Source: Riptortus pedestris
Taxonomy: Eukaryota > Arthropoda > Insecta > Hemiptera > Alydidae
Assembly (NCBI GenBank): GCA_019009955.1
Contig: CM032230.1
Location: 25,984,501 to 26,048,500, forward strand
Length of the DNA stretch: 64,000 nt
Direction of reading: 5' to 3'
Shown here: positions 10,378 through 20,646 of the stretch, in pieces
How positions within the stretch are numbered: position 1 is the stretch's first letter
Layout of the letters: every line of letters starts with the position of its first letter
Position numbers and translations under genes: made by a program
Notes under the pieces: generated by a model
Told to the model about the DNA's origin: nothing
Database searches by the model: none
Seen by the model: the letters and a program-made list of their open reading frames with translations, nothing else

Positions 10378-10983
10378 TAGCACATTTCCCTTAAAGGAAA
10401 TCAGCTGACGCGATTTTCGAAAAATTTCCTGAAAAGTCCGTTGGTTCTACCCAGGTGACAAAGAAAATGAGGTCCGTCCAAAACTGTTTATTTATTTGCC
10501 TGTTAACGCTCTAGCGGTTGCAATTTTTCTTGTATGGTTACCAAACTGGATATTTAATCATTTTATGTAAAAAGAAAGATCAAGTTCGTTAATAACAGAA
10601 ATCCAACCAGTGGGGAGGGGGTTTAGAGGCGGTTGGAATTTCGGAAATTCTGAATATGTCCGTTATTATACGTCAGATCAAAAAATTGTATGGAACCAAT
10701 CTTTTCAATGTACGTTTTTTCACTATTTTGATTATTAACCGAGATATTTGCATTTTTTAAGTTTTCGGCGTTCAATAAACCCCTCCCCCGTATTAAGCTA
10801 CTATATTATGATGCACTTTATTAGAAGTCTAAATACCAAATATTGCTCTCATTGAACTTTTAGCAGATTTCCCTTAAGGGAAATCAGCTATTGAGGTTGT
10901 ACTCATGACGGAATTTTCGACATTTTTCTTCAAATGTCCATCGATCCTACCTAGTAGATGACGAAAATGAAGTCCGTTCAAAA

Positions 10984-11039
<56 letters not shown>

Positions 11040-11608
11040 ATATATTTGTCTGTTACCGCTCTAGCGGTCGCAATTTTTGTTTGATCGTTACCAAACTCGG
11101 AATTTAATCGTTTTATGTAAAAAGGAAGATCAAGTTCGTTAATGGCTGAAATCGGACCAGTGGGAGGGGGGGGGTTTAGAGGGGAGGATTTTCAAAAAGT
11201 CGAAATATCTCCGTTATTATGCGTCGGATCGAAAAATTGTATAGAATGAATCTTATTGCAAATTCAATTTACTATAAATATTGTTCTATACATTTATTCT
11301 GTATCTTGAATATTAACCGAGATATTTGTATTTGTATTCTGCGTGTGGTCGGCTATGTTCGGCCTTTCCGCCGAGAGCTCTGGTGGCCGTTTCTGTAACT
11401 ATTAGTCCCTCGTGAATAGGTTTAGAGGTTACTTACTACTACAGCTGTTATTAGGCAGATTTCTCTATTGTAAAACTTCACGTGGGAAATCTGCTTAGTT
11501 TACGCAGCCCCTGCGTGACGGACTTCTTAAGTTTTGAGGTAAATGCAAATACGTCACACACGTGGGAAATATGGTTAGTTAACGCGCAATCTGTGTGATG
11601 GACTTTTT
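10378..11608 (+). mobile_element. HINE-like element interrupted by a second copy
   Basis: The outer copy starts AGCACATTTCCCTTAAAGGA and runs to CTCATTGAACTTTT at 10861. It resumes at about 11529 as AAGTTTTGAGGTAAATGCAA and finishes TGTGTGATGGACTTTTT at 11608. The uninterrupted form (CATTGAACTTTTACGTTTTG) exists at 55336. Its subtype differs from the inner copy in the 3' body. Confidence 0.85.
10862..11528 (+). mobile_element. HINE-like element nested in another copy
   Basis: Complete: AGCAGATTTCCCTTAAGGGA at the left, TA block 10985-11046, CAGCCCCTGCGTGACGGACT and TCTT at the right. It sits in the TTTT of the outer copy, which defines both ends within one or two T residues. Confidence 0.92.
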
Positions 11609-12230
11609 GTTTATCATAAAATTACCTAAGAATTAATTGCTGTCTGTATTATGTTTTGACTTAATTGATAGAAAAGCAGATATTAATTATTTTTGGGGTT
11701 CTTACTATAATGGTGGCATCTTATATATATTACCAATTACTTCTTCAATATGTATAAATTCTGGGTTTCATACATATTAATCTAAATGTCATTCATTGAA
11801 GATTTAGTATATAGTAAAATGCTCGTGTAATATATAAGCAGCCACCAATAAAAACACCCCAAACCAGTGGTTGTAAAATAGCTGCTACCAGGAAAGATTA
11901 TACGTTGGCTTTTACTTTTTAAAATGGATGAATGCATTTAATAATGTGATGTATTTAAGGAAATTAATATTAGGAAAGGGTAAGTTATAGGAATATGCAG
12001 CAGGAGTTCTGGAAGTTTGTTTTTATTTTCTAAAGTGCCACGAGGAAGGGAGTAAAAAAACAAATGGGCGAATAGGGGAGGCAAGATTAAGATTTGTGAC
12101 AAGGTATAGAGATTAATGAGTTGGCTATTTTTTCTACCCGTTTGTTTTTTTCTTCTTTTTATTTCTGTCCTTTATCGGTGCTCTGAATAACCCTCATAAA
12201 GTAAAGCCACCCCTACTGCAAGGGCAAACA
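11609..12230. other. unassigned AT-rich DNA
   Basis: No gene or matched repeat seen. Confidence 0.4.
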
Positions 12231-12231
12231 G

Positions 12232-12310
12232 TGCATCACACAGCCTCTGCGTAAACTAAGCAGATTTCGCTCGAAATGGTATATGACACGCTAATGATCT
12301 CATCTCGCCA
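12232..12310 (-). mobile_element. HINE-like 3' terminus fragment, decayed
   Basis: CACACAGCCTCTGCGTAAAC and TAAGCAGATTTCGCTCGAAA give the 3' terminus in reverse with a damaged hairpin. Confidence 0.65.
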
Positions 12311-12434
12311 TATATTCTCTATTTCTACCACAGTAGGAATTCTATGTAATTAAGAATTGAAATACAAGTTGGATATGAGGTTTTTAGTGATTCGCAAGGG
12401 ATGCTAGGCTACTAGAAAATTCAAAAAGTGTTGA

Positions 12435-12628
12435 ATCTTTTTGTGCACTAGCGTCGAAATTTTTCTTTGATGATTACCAAACACTAAATTTAAACGTTTT
12501 ATGTAAAACAAAAGAACAAGTTCGTTAATGGCTGAAATTGGACAAGTGGGATGGGGGTTTAGAGGAGGGGAATTTCGAAAATTCGAAATATATCCCTTAC
12601 TATACGTTGGGCCGAATAATTGTATCGA
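12435..12628 (+). mobile_element. HINE-like 3' body fragment
   Basis: GATTACCAAACACTAAATTT, CAAGTTCGTTAATGGCTGAA and GGGGTTTAGAGGAGGGG match the segment that normally follows the TA block. It is truncated at both sides and abuts the next copy. Confidence 0.75.
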
Positions 12629-12643
12629 GATCCGTTCAATATA

Positions 12644-12706
<63 letters not shown>

Positions 12707-13482
12707 CTGTTACCGCTCTAACGATCGAAATTATTGTTTGATCGTTATCAAACTCGATATTTAGTCGTTTTATGTAGAAAGAAAGATCAAGTTCGTTAAT
12801 GGCTGAAATGGGACAAGGGGGAGGGGGGTTTTAGAGAAAGAGAATTTTAAAAATTTGTAATATTTCCGTTACTGTAAGTGGAATCGTAAAAGTGTGTAGA
12901 ATAAATCTTGTTCCAAATTAAATGTAGTATAAATACGTTATATACATTAATTATCTATCTTGAATATTAACTGAGACATTTCCATTTTTCAGTTTTCTGC
13001 CTTTAGCAAACGCCCACTCATGCTACATAAACAATACTCTGTTATATAATTATTCGAAGCTTAAATACCAAATATTGTTTGCAAGAGCCCTTTATTATAG
13101 GAGATGCAAATATATTCTGCTGACCCCCTTCTCCCTGTTTTAAGTTCTTAGACTTCTAAAATTTGATTGATTGAAATACAAATTATTCTGATTCATTATA
13201 AATTACAGTACTCAATGATTCATTATAAATAGTGCTCAATAAAATTAATATGTTATATTCTGATGTGTTTCAGTTATTGTTTTCCTTTCCGGTGAGCCGT
13301 TTGCAGACCTGTTTATATTTCAAACGCTTCCCGCCGGCAGGAGAGAGATTTCTTATTACCGTTTGTATTTATTCACTTAGTTTTCACGGTGGTATTGGTT
13401 ATCAGTAAGTAGGTGTATCTGTTATTAAACTTCACGAGGGAAATCTGCTTAGTTTAAGCAGTCCCTGCGTGAGGGCTTTTTA
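12629..13482 (+). mobile_element. HINE-like element lacking 5' block
   Basis: (TA)n 12640-12702, then TCTGTTACCGCTCTAACGAT and the 3' body. The 3' part is a longer subtype with a segment around TTTCCTTTCCGGTGAGCCGT and CACGGTGGTATTGG, ending TCCCTGCGTGAGGGCTTTTT. Confidence 0.85.
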
Positions 13483-14055
13483 AAAATGAAAACTAGCTGT
13501 AACTTGTTTTAAATTTTCGAATTTCAAAAGTCCCTCAATTTTTTTTTGATGTTAATAACAATTATCATGAATAGCAAGTCTTTAATTTTGTGCAAAGCAC
13601 GTGAAATTATTGTTAAATCATAAAGGTCTAACACTCTTCTTGTCGGAGGAAATCGGCTTAAAATGTGCCACTACTTAAAATGTACCCTACTGAAATTTAT
13701 CAGGATCATGAAAATGTTAATGACTTTACGATAGATTCACAAAAAGTAGTATAACTGTGAGTTTTAAAAATGTTGTGGTTATTCATATCTAAAATATTCA
13801 AGTAGAAATCACACTTAGAATACGTCGTGCGTGTCCTTTGAAATTGGGACAGTTCGTATATTAAATGATGAAAGAACCAAATATTCCAGGATTAGTGTTA
13901 GATTATTGGATTATCGGGTTTCTGCGGGTTCTAGCAGCTATTCCATGCCATAAATAAAGAGGTTTCACGCTTAATTATGCTCTCTAATGGCTATATATCA
14001 CGGAAGCTCACGTTCCAACGAATCGGCCTTTAGGTTAGAGACGTCATTAGCTAGT
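13483..14055. other. unassigned DNA
   Basis: No feature recognised. Confidence 0.4.
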
Positions 14056-14056
14056 A

Positions 14057-14444
14057 AAAGTCCTTAGTGCAAGCAAATTTCCACGTGTGCGGGTATAGCA
14101 CACTATTAATCTCACCTCAACATATATTTTATATTTCTAAGTTAAACTCCGATGAGTAGAGGGGTGGGGGTTTACTGAAAGCTGAAAACAAGAAAGCACA
14201 AATTACTCACATAATATTTGAGCTACAAAAATAATGTATAGACCAACAATTGTAGAGCATCAATAGCTTAACGAAATTGGTTCTATAATATTTTTCGATA
14301 CAATTTATAATAACGGGGCCCTTTGAACTTTCGAATCTCATCCCCTTTCCTGGTAAAATTTTAGCCATTAAAGACGATGAACGTTAGCCTTTCATGGAAC
14401 GGTTAAATATCGAGTATGGTATAGGTCAAATAAATATTTTTTTC
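14057..14444 (-). mobile_element. old HINE-like copy
   Basis: AAAGTCCTTAGTGCAAGC, GGTGGGGGTTTACTGAAAGC, TTTTTCGATACAATTTATAA and TCGAGTATGGTATAGGTCAA are decayed versions of family landmarks. It has no TA block or 5' end and runs into a SINE. Confidence 0.65.
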
Positions 14445-14446
14445 GG

Positions 14447-14666
14447 GCTCAGGTTAGCCACGTGAGTTAAAGCGTTGTACTTAATCTCACATGGTAAACC
14501 TAGAGTAGAGAGTTTGGTTCCCGCCTGGGCAATGAAATTTAATTAGTGACGAAATCCTTTAAATAAAATCAATAGTTATCTCTGGCTAGAAAAGGGTGGT
14601 GACCTGTGAATAACCCGTCCCAATTAGCCTTAGTTGCAAAAAGTGGATGTAAATAAATAATTTTAA
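14447..14666 (+). mobile_element. tRNA-derived SINE, near full length
   Basis: The head contains an A-box-like GGTTAGCCACGTGAGTTAAA and, 50 bp on, the B-box-like GAGTTTGGTTCCCGCC. The body has CTAGAAAAGGGTGGTGACCT, AACCCGTCCCAATTAGCCTT and the terminus GTGGATGTAAATAAATAA. Length is about 215 bp. A HINE-like copy follows directly. Confidence 0.8.
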
Positions 14667-15129
14667 TAGTCCGTCACGCAGGGGCTGCGTAAACTAAGCA
14701 GATTTCCCACGTGAAGTTATATAATAGAGAAATCTCCATACGAGAGCCGAACAGTTACGGCAATGGCCGAACTAGCTTTTAGCGGGAAATTCAGTCATCC
14801 GTTATCGGCCCACAATTAATAAAAATGCAAATATCTCGGTTAGTATTCAAGTTAGAGAATAAATGTATAGCACAATATTTATAGTATATTTAATTTACAA
14901 TAAGATTGTTTCTCTACAATTTTTTGATCCGACGTATGGTAACGGAGATATTTCAAATTTTCGAAAATCCCCCCTCTAAACCCCCCTCCCACTGGTCCGA
15001 TTTCAGCCATTAACGAACTTGATCTGTCTTTTTGCATAAAATGTTTAAATATCGAGTTTGGTAACGATCAAACAAAAATTGCGACCGCTAGAGCGTTAAC
15101 AGACAAATATATACATACATATATATTTA

Positions 15130-15160
<31 letters not shown>

Positions 15161-15303
15161 CTATATATATATATATATTTATAATTTTGGACGGACCTCA
15201 TTTCCGTCATCTCCTGGGTAGGATGGAGATTTCAAGAAATATTTCGAAAATCGCATCATGAGTACGACCTCAATATTTGTTTTCCCTTAAGGGAAATCTG
15301 CTA
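14667..15303 (-). mobile_element. HINE-like element, full length
   Basis: Left end TAGTCCGTCACGCAGGGGCT, compound TA block 15110-15180, right end TTCCCTTAAGGGAAATCTGC. Same 3' subtype as the 5.6 and 52 kb copies (GGGAAATTCAGTCATCCGTT). Confidence 0.9.
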
Positions 15304-15309
15304 ATAAAG

Positions 15310-15866
15310 AAATAATATGAGTTTTTTTCGAAAACCGCGTCATGAGTACATCCTCAATTGCTGAGTTAGAGGTAACCTACTTAAGGGAAATCTCCTAAAA
15401 GTCCGTAGTGCTCGGAAAGACCAGATTTCCATATTCCATTTTCGATGTCGCATAGTACAGTGTAGAGAAATACAAATAACTGAATACATTTTTGAGTCTT
15501 GCTAAATAAAAGCAGCACACAAATTGCAGACATAGCACAAATTTTTAAAAGATGGGTTGTATTTCATTTTTCGATCTGACTTATAATGATCGACTTACTT
15601 TATATATTTTTTTTAATTATGCATCTCTCTCTAAATCCCTGCTCTAGCTGGTCCTAGTTTAGTCATTAACAAACGAAACAGGAGGCGGATAAATATCGAG
15701 TTTGGGAAAACATTTAAAAAACATTTAAATTTAGTGCCGAGACTGTGAAGAGACAAATATATATGATTGGACCACATTGGTGAAATAACATTTAACAAAG
15801 TTTTCTAAAATTGCGCCATGAGTACGACTTTTCTATCTTATTTTTCTAAGGGAATATCTACTGAAA
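15310..15866 (-). mobile_element. old HINE-like copies, tandem
   Basis: A spare 5' block (AACCGCGTCATGAGTACATC ... TAAGGGAAATCTCCTAAAAG) is followed by an eroded full copy from AAGTCCGTAGTGCTCGG to TTTTTCTAAGGGAATATCTA. The second keeps GAGACAAATATATATGATTG where the TA block should be. Confidence 0.65.
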
Positions 15867-16558
15867 CTATATCTTAAAGAGTTTAAGGGGGTAGTGAGAT
15901 AAGGTTCGAGGATCATATAAACTACAAATTGTCTTTATCTGAACAGAACCGTCTTATGAGCTGTGTTCAGATCGTTTGCCTTATTCCAAGGGGTTGGGGA
16001 CTTTCCCACCCAAAGGACCAACTAATCTTTTCATGGTTTTTTATCATCATTTCCAGTAAAAAATTACATGGAAAAGAAATACGAAAGTTAGTTACAGGGC
16101 AAGCTAAAATATCTCCATAAAGTCCATCGCAGTACAGATATCCCAGGAACTGAAAGGAAATTCTATTCTCTATTTTCACCTCGCTAAGAACATGTAGAAA
16201 GAATACTTTAATTTTATGTCATTTAATGGCATAATTTCCTAATAAAAAATATTTTGTATAGCAGTGGAGGGCTTGCAGGTGACTGTCACCTTAAAAGTAT
16301 AAATATCTCCATTAAAATTCCAGCTTAAGTAAGTTTTAGGTACATCAATTAAAGGAATTACCTTAAAAAAAATAGTTAAGTAACATTTTTTGAGGTGTCA
16401 AATAATACTAGAGATGTTTAGATTTTCATACTAATCTGAATTGTAGAAATTTACTTTCAAACATCAAACGTTCAGGTTCCACTTAAACTACTAATGAACT
16501 TTACGTTTTCAAATTTTATATGAAATGGTTGAACATCTAGTTTAGATTACGAAATATA
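15867..16558. other. unassigned DNA
   Basis: Overlapping open frames of 60-70 residues exist on both strands around 15930-16180, but none resembles a known domain. Confidence 0.4.
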
Positions 16559-16611
16559 AATTGATAAGGATCAATAAGAAGGCAAAGTCCTTTACTGGTT
16601 TTTAATATTAT

Positions 16612-16651
16612 GAAGAGTGCACTTTCGGAGTCAACGCTCCATCCTCAGTGC
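16612..16651 (-). ncRNA. hammerhead-like motif, left arm
   Basis: The inverse copy keeps the CTGAGGA core, GGAG/CTCC stem and AGTGCACT palindrome, but stem I has one mismatch (GCA against TTC), so it is likely weaker than the right arm. Confidence 0.4.
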
Positions 16652-16705
16652 CTGCTGATTAAAGCTGCGTTGCCTGGACCACGACTGCCGGGCAGCTTTA
16701 ATCAG

Positions 16706-16745
16706 GCACTGAGGATGGAGCGTTGACTCCGAAAGTGCACTCTGC
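16706..16745 (+). ncRNA. hammerhead-like motif, right arm
   Basis: GCA / CTGAGGA / TGGAG-CGTTGA-CTCC / GAA / AGTGCACT / C / TGC. Stem I is GCA with TGC, stem II is GGAG with CTCC, and stem III is the self-complementary AGTGCACT, which would form only in a dimer or by folding back. The expected cleavage base is the C at 16742. Non-canonical: the base after CTGAGGA (T) does not pair with the base before GAA. Confidence 0.45.
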
Positions 16746-16870
16746 ATAATATTAAAAACCAGTAGAGGACTTGGCCTTCTTATTGATCCTTATCAATTGG
16801 TTCCTCTACCATCTAGCATATTCCAGAAATATAAATTGGTGGGAGAGCTAATGTGAAATATTAAAAATAA

Positions 16871-16907
<37 letters not shown>

Positions 16908-16921
16908 GTGTGTGTGTGTGT

Positions 16922-16960
<39 letters not shown>
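16871..16960. repeat. (GT)n(TA)n compound microsatellite
   Basis: Alternating GT and TA runs (TGTGTGTG, TATATA, TCTGTGTG, TTTATATA). Confidence 0.95.
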
Positions 16961-16961
<1 letters not shown>

Positions 16962-17055
16962 CGTAGTGGAATCATTAAATATTTTATTTTTACTATTAAT
17001 TTGTTGAATATAGACATAATTACCAAACGCTATGGAGATCACTACTTCTGGAAAC

Positions 17056-17135
17056 TTTTAGTGGATTTCCGTTAAGAAAAATCATCTATTGAGGTTGGAC
17101 TGACGCTATTTTGGAAAATTATAGTTTTAACCTAA
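17056..17135 (+). mobile_element. HINE-like 5' block fragment
   Basis: TTTTAGTGGATTTCCGTTAA, ATCATCTATTGAGGTTGGAC: decayed 5' end only. Confidence 0.6.
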
Positions 17136-17164
17136 AATAAAAAAATTAACAAAATAAAGCCCGC

Positions 17165-17165
<1 letters not shown>

Positions 17166-17231
<66 letters not shown>
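17166..17231. repeat. (TA)n(TG)n microsatellite
   Basis: TA run 17166-17186, then TG run to 17231. Confidence 0.95.
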
Positions 17232-17234
<3 letters not shown>

Positions 17235-17379
17235 GGTGTCGGTTTTTGTCAGTAATGCGATTGGTTTTCAAATATCTCTGGTTCTTAACTTATCTGAACT
17301 TAAAGAAGCTTATCGAAAATACTTATACTGTTTATGGTCTCATGAGAATTAGTTTTGTTTGTGCAACAGCATAGTGAAC

Positions 17380-17540
17380 ATGTCAGAAAACAATGTGCAA
17401 TTCCGGCGTATTTTCCATTTTTATTTCAAAAAATGGAAGCGAGCTGCCGAGGTCACCGTGTGTGTAGACTAAGCCATAACAGAGCGTGCTGCACTGAAAT
17501 GATTTGTTTGCTACATTGATTGATTTAACATTGATCTTCG
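17380..17540 (+). pseudogene. mariner transposase N-terminus remnant
   Basis: From ATG 17380 the frame reads MSENNVQFRRIFHFYFKKWK and, after stops, AITERAALK, FVCYID and FNIDLR. This follows the N-terminal helix-turn-helix of mariner transposases (a FYFKKGK...AA motif, then ITER and KWF). Three in-frame stops are present within 55 codons, and downstream similarity fades. It is on the opposite strand to the mariner C-terminus in the next element, so it is probably a separate relic. Confidence 0.55.
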
Positions 17541-17791
17541 TTGCTTCTGGATTAATGCTGTTGGCTAACAACTCCGAGATCAATTGTGTCATAGCAGCAC
17601 GTGGAAAATGTGCTTCGGTTATGTTGCCCCAGATGCTTTCGGTATGGCTTGTACAGCAAGTACTTATCCGTCATTTATGTATTTTGATTCTGAATGACAT
17701 TCTTCAGTAATTAATTTAAATTAATGCTTAATAAATAAACGTATAAATTTAATTCCATTTATACTAAACGAGCTATGTCATTTGACTGCTA

Positions 17792-18522
17792 CTAGGGCGT
17801 ATTGAAAAGTAAGGTCTCCTATTTTGTTTTTCATAGAAAATTTAATTTATTTACAACTTTGGTTACATCGTTGGAAGGGTTGAATATTTACCTATTTTTC
17901 TACACATTCGCCTTGACGATCAATAACTTTTTGTATTCTGTTTACCAGCTTTTTAATGCCGGTGCCGTACCACGCTCCCGAGCGGGAAACAAGTGGTAGT
18001 CGCTGGGGGCAAGGTCCGGGCTGTAAGGAGGGTGGTCGATGATATCCCAGCCGAATCCATTGAGGAGGGTGGTCGTTTGATGTGACACATGTGGACGCGC
18101 ATTGTCATGAAGCAAACACACTCCTTTGGTGAGCCTACCCCTTCTTTTCTTTTGAATGGCTCGCCGAAGTTTCTTGAGAGTCTCGCAGTAGCTTTCTGAG
18201 TTGATTGTTGTTCCTTTTGGCATGAAATCAACCAACAGAACCACCCCGTTCCGGTCCCAGAAAACGGTGGCCATAACCTTTCCCGCTGACTTCTCCGTGT
18301 TGAAAAGCAGTCGTCAGTTGGCTTCGTGACGTGGCGTGAGAGTGGTACGGCACCGGCATTAAAAAGCTGGTAAACAGAATGCAAAAAAAAAATTGATCGT
18401 CAAGGCGAATATGTAGAAAAATAGGTAAATATTCAACCCTTCCAGCGATGTACCCAAAGTTGTAAATAAATTTAATTTTCTATAAAAAAAAAAATGAGAC
18501 CTTACATTTCAATACGCCCTCG
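17792..18522 (-). mobile_element. rearranged mariner element with duplicated inverted 3' ends
   Basis: The element is bounded by TA (17790-17791 and 18523-18524) and by inverted ends CTAGGGCGTATTGAAAAG and CGAGGGCGTATTGAAATG (read inward). The arms are about 190 bp and include the end of the transposase gene: WYGTGIKKLVNRIQKVIDRQ is readable on the minus strand of the left arm, and a frameshifted version on the plus strand of the right arm. The normal 5' end and N-terminal half are missing, so the right end is an inverted duplicate of the left. Confidence 0.85.
17942..18290 (-). pseudogene. mariner transposase catalytic-domain remnant
   Basis: Reads ATVFWDRNGVVLLVDFMPKG, a basic segment, then the second catalytic Asp in LLHDNARPH and the third in SPDLAPSDYHLFP. 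The spacing fits a DD34D mariner enzyme. The first catalytic Asp and the DNA-binding half are absent. After YHLFP a deletion shifts the frame, so the native C-terminus (WYGTGIKKL...) lies in another frame. It acts, in family terms, on element ends at TA targets; this copy cannot. Confidence 0.85.
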
Positions 18523-18524
18523 TA

Positions 18525-18910
18525 GTAAGTTCTTTGGTGAAAAATAATTCTGAGTTAACAATTTGTTCATAAAGCATTGCTTGTTTATAAAGCTTTTGAT
18601 TAGTTAGGCCTCCCTAAATGAATGTTTCGAGTTGATTGCAGCCATTTTCGGGCATTGTATCAGCTACAAAAACGAAGAATTTCTTTTTAAAGGTCTCAAT
18701 TTTCGCCGGTGGACTGCCTCTCCGTGTATTCGCACTGATGAGTCCGGTATTCAAAGAGTGAGAACTATAGAAGGCCCGTGTTATCTCTTTGTGACTTTGA
18801 TCTATTTTTACGGGAATTCACTACTCAGGAAAAAAATAATTTAGCATTCATCTATTAGGCAGTTTTTTGAAACTTGAAAATGAAGTTGACTCAAATTTTC
18901 ACACGCACAC
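18525..18910. other. unassigned DNA
   Basis: No feature recognised. Confidence 0.4.
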
Positions 18911-18916
18911 CCCCAC

Positions 18917-19027
<111 letters not shown>

Positions 19028-19116
19028 ATTATTTTATGATAGATCTAAAAGGAAGTGAAATATGATGAGAATATTAAAATGAATGAAGATGTTACCGAAC
19101 TTCAGTTCGCCAAGTA

Positions 19117-19225
19117 AAAGTCCGTCACGCAGGGGCTGCGTAAACTAAGCAGATTTCCCAAGTGAAGTTTACTGGTACCACAACACTACCGTGATTGAAT
19201 AGTAACGGTAATGAGAAATCTTTCA
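19117..19225 (-). mobile_element. HINE-like 3' terminus fragment
   Basis: AAAGTCCGTCACGCAGGGGC, TAAGCAGATTTCCCAAGTG and a part of the subtype with ACACTACCGTGA and AACGGTAATGAGAAATC. Confidence 0.85.
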
Positions 19226-19649
19226 GTTAATTAAAATAAATTCCCAACTGAAACGGCTTCTGAATTGTAAAGATGCAGATAAAGGGATGCTGATAAAGGG
19301 TTGCAAATCGCTGCTACCTGAGTGTGTTCATGCACCCCGATACTTGTTTTGGTTGTTCACAAAGGCCGTCTCTCATTCCGTGGGAATCCACCTTCGATCC
19401 CTAAGTTGTAACTATATTCATATATAGAACCCTAGTGAAGAAGGCTCAATGAACTTAGTTGTTCATCGTGCTTCCTGTACCTCCTATTCAGTTTGGCTCG
19501 ACCTGTTCTCCTAGGTTGGAATTCGTTTTCCAGACGATATGAGCTGAAATTGGTTATTGTAGGAGAGTGGTGAGATTCCAAATTTGTAGTTGAATCTGCC
19601 CTCTTTCCTAATTTCCTTCCTCTGAACTCTTTCTCAGCCTTAGTAGATC
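19226..19649. other. unassigned DNA
   Basis: Possible remainder of the HINE-like subtype near 19230-19290 (TCCCAACTGAAACGGCTTCT also near 62910). Otherwise nothing is recognised. Confidence 0.35.
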
Positions 19650-19770
19650 TCACTTCAAGGAAATCAGCTACTGAGGTCTTACTCATAACGCGATTTTTGA
19701 AAATTTTCCTTATATATCCATCGACCCTACCCAGGAGATGATGAAAATGACGTCCATTCAAAACTATATA
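19650..19770 (+). mobile_element. HINE-like 5' block fragment
   Basis: AAGGAAATCAGCTACTGAGG, CATAACGCGATTTTTGAAAA, CCCAGGAGATGATGAAAATG and GTCCATTCAAAACTATATAT. No TA block beyond the first few units. Confidence 0.8.
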
Positions 19771-19910
19771 TTTAAAATAAAATAAAATAATAAATACATT
19801 TTTTTTTCATTTACGATACCAGAGATGATTTCTTTTCTTGTAATTGTTTTTCTAAATTTTACGTTGCTTTTGTTTATTAATCATTTATTATTTATATTTC
19901 TCCCCCAGAG

Positions 19911-19962
<52 letters not shown>

Positions 19963-20123
19963 TAAATATATAAATATATATATACATATAAATTAATTAA
20001 AAGTCTGGATCTTCTATACTACCACAATCACATTTCCCTTCTGAATATAGCCTTTAATATCGAGTCTTATTTACATAGTCGGAGCAAGGAATATGGGATG
20101 ATGCCACCGTCTACCCAGTGCTG
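19771..20123. other. unassigned DNA with TA microsatellite
   Basis: Holds a TA/TACA microsatellite at about 19914-19990; the rest is unassigned. Confidence 0.5.
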
Positions 20124-20168
20124 TTGAAGTCTGCTTAGTTCACGCAGCCCTTGCGTTACGGGCTATTA
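20124..20168 (+). mobile_element. HINE-like 3' terminus fragment
   Basis: GAAGTCTGCTTAGTTCACGC and GCCCTTGCGTTACGGGCT. Confidence 0.7.
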
Positions 20169-20646
20169 GGTAGATCAGAGTTGTTGCTGGATCGACCAGA
20201 AAGAGACAGGGCTTTGTAATGATGAAGGTAGCTGATGAGTGGAACCTTGCTAACGAGCCCCAATTCGATGACATTACTAATTAAACCAAGCCTGTCATCC
20301 AGGTAGAACTCTGCCCGAGGAGCAAGTAATAGCTAGCGTGTCACCTGATGAAGGCCTGGCTCAGCTAACCACTGTTTTGGATATCCCCTCCCTTGTTGTC
20401 ATAGGTTTGGTTTTATTAATGATACCTTACCAAACCTCTCTTCGTCATAGGCTTGTTTATCTAAACATGTACCTGAGGGTGTAATTAGAAACGTAACCTG
20501 GCTTTTTATAACATTCTTGAGATGATATGGGTTATCATTCGGTCCTTAAGGCTGATGTGAGTCTATATCGGTGACCAAATGTCGGATATCAAATTTCATA
20601 TTCCAAAGTTTTACTCATCGAAATATATGGGAATGTAATAATATAA
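20169..20646. other. unassigned DNA
   Basis: Closer to 45% GC than its surroundings at 20180-20400, but with no open frame or splice context that I can defend. Confidence 0.35.

Larger units (their letters stand above)
16559..16798. mobile_element. 240-bp foldback, PLE-type inverted repeat
   Basis: Two ~110-bp arms (16559-16668 and 16692-16798) are near-perfect inverses around a 23-bp spacer. Each arm carries CACTGAGGATGGAGC...GACTCCGAAAGTGCACT. The CTGAGGA plus GAAA arrangement is the hammerhead-type core known from Penelope-like element terminal repeats; inverted terminal-repeat pairs are also usual for those elements. No coding part is left. It may instead be a non-autonomous or retrozyme-like unit. 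Confidence 0.6.

Noticed and set aside
17380..18522. One mariner element running from the N-terminal remnant to the foldback
   Set aside because: The N-terminal piece is on the plus strand and outside the TA-flanked ends of the foldback, whose transposase is on the minus strand; two separate relics are simpler.
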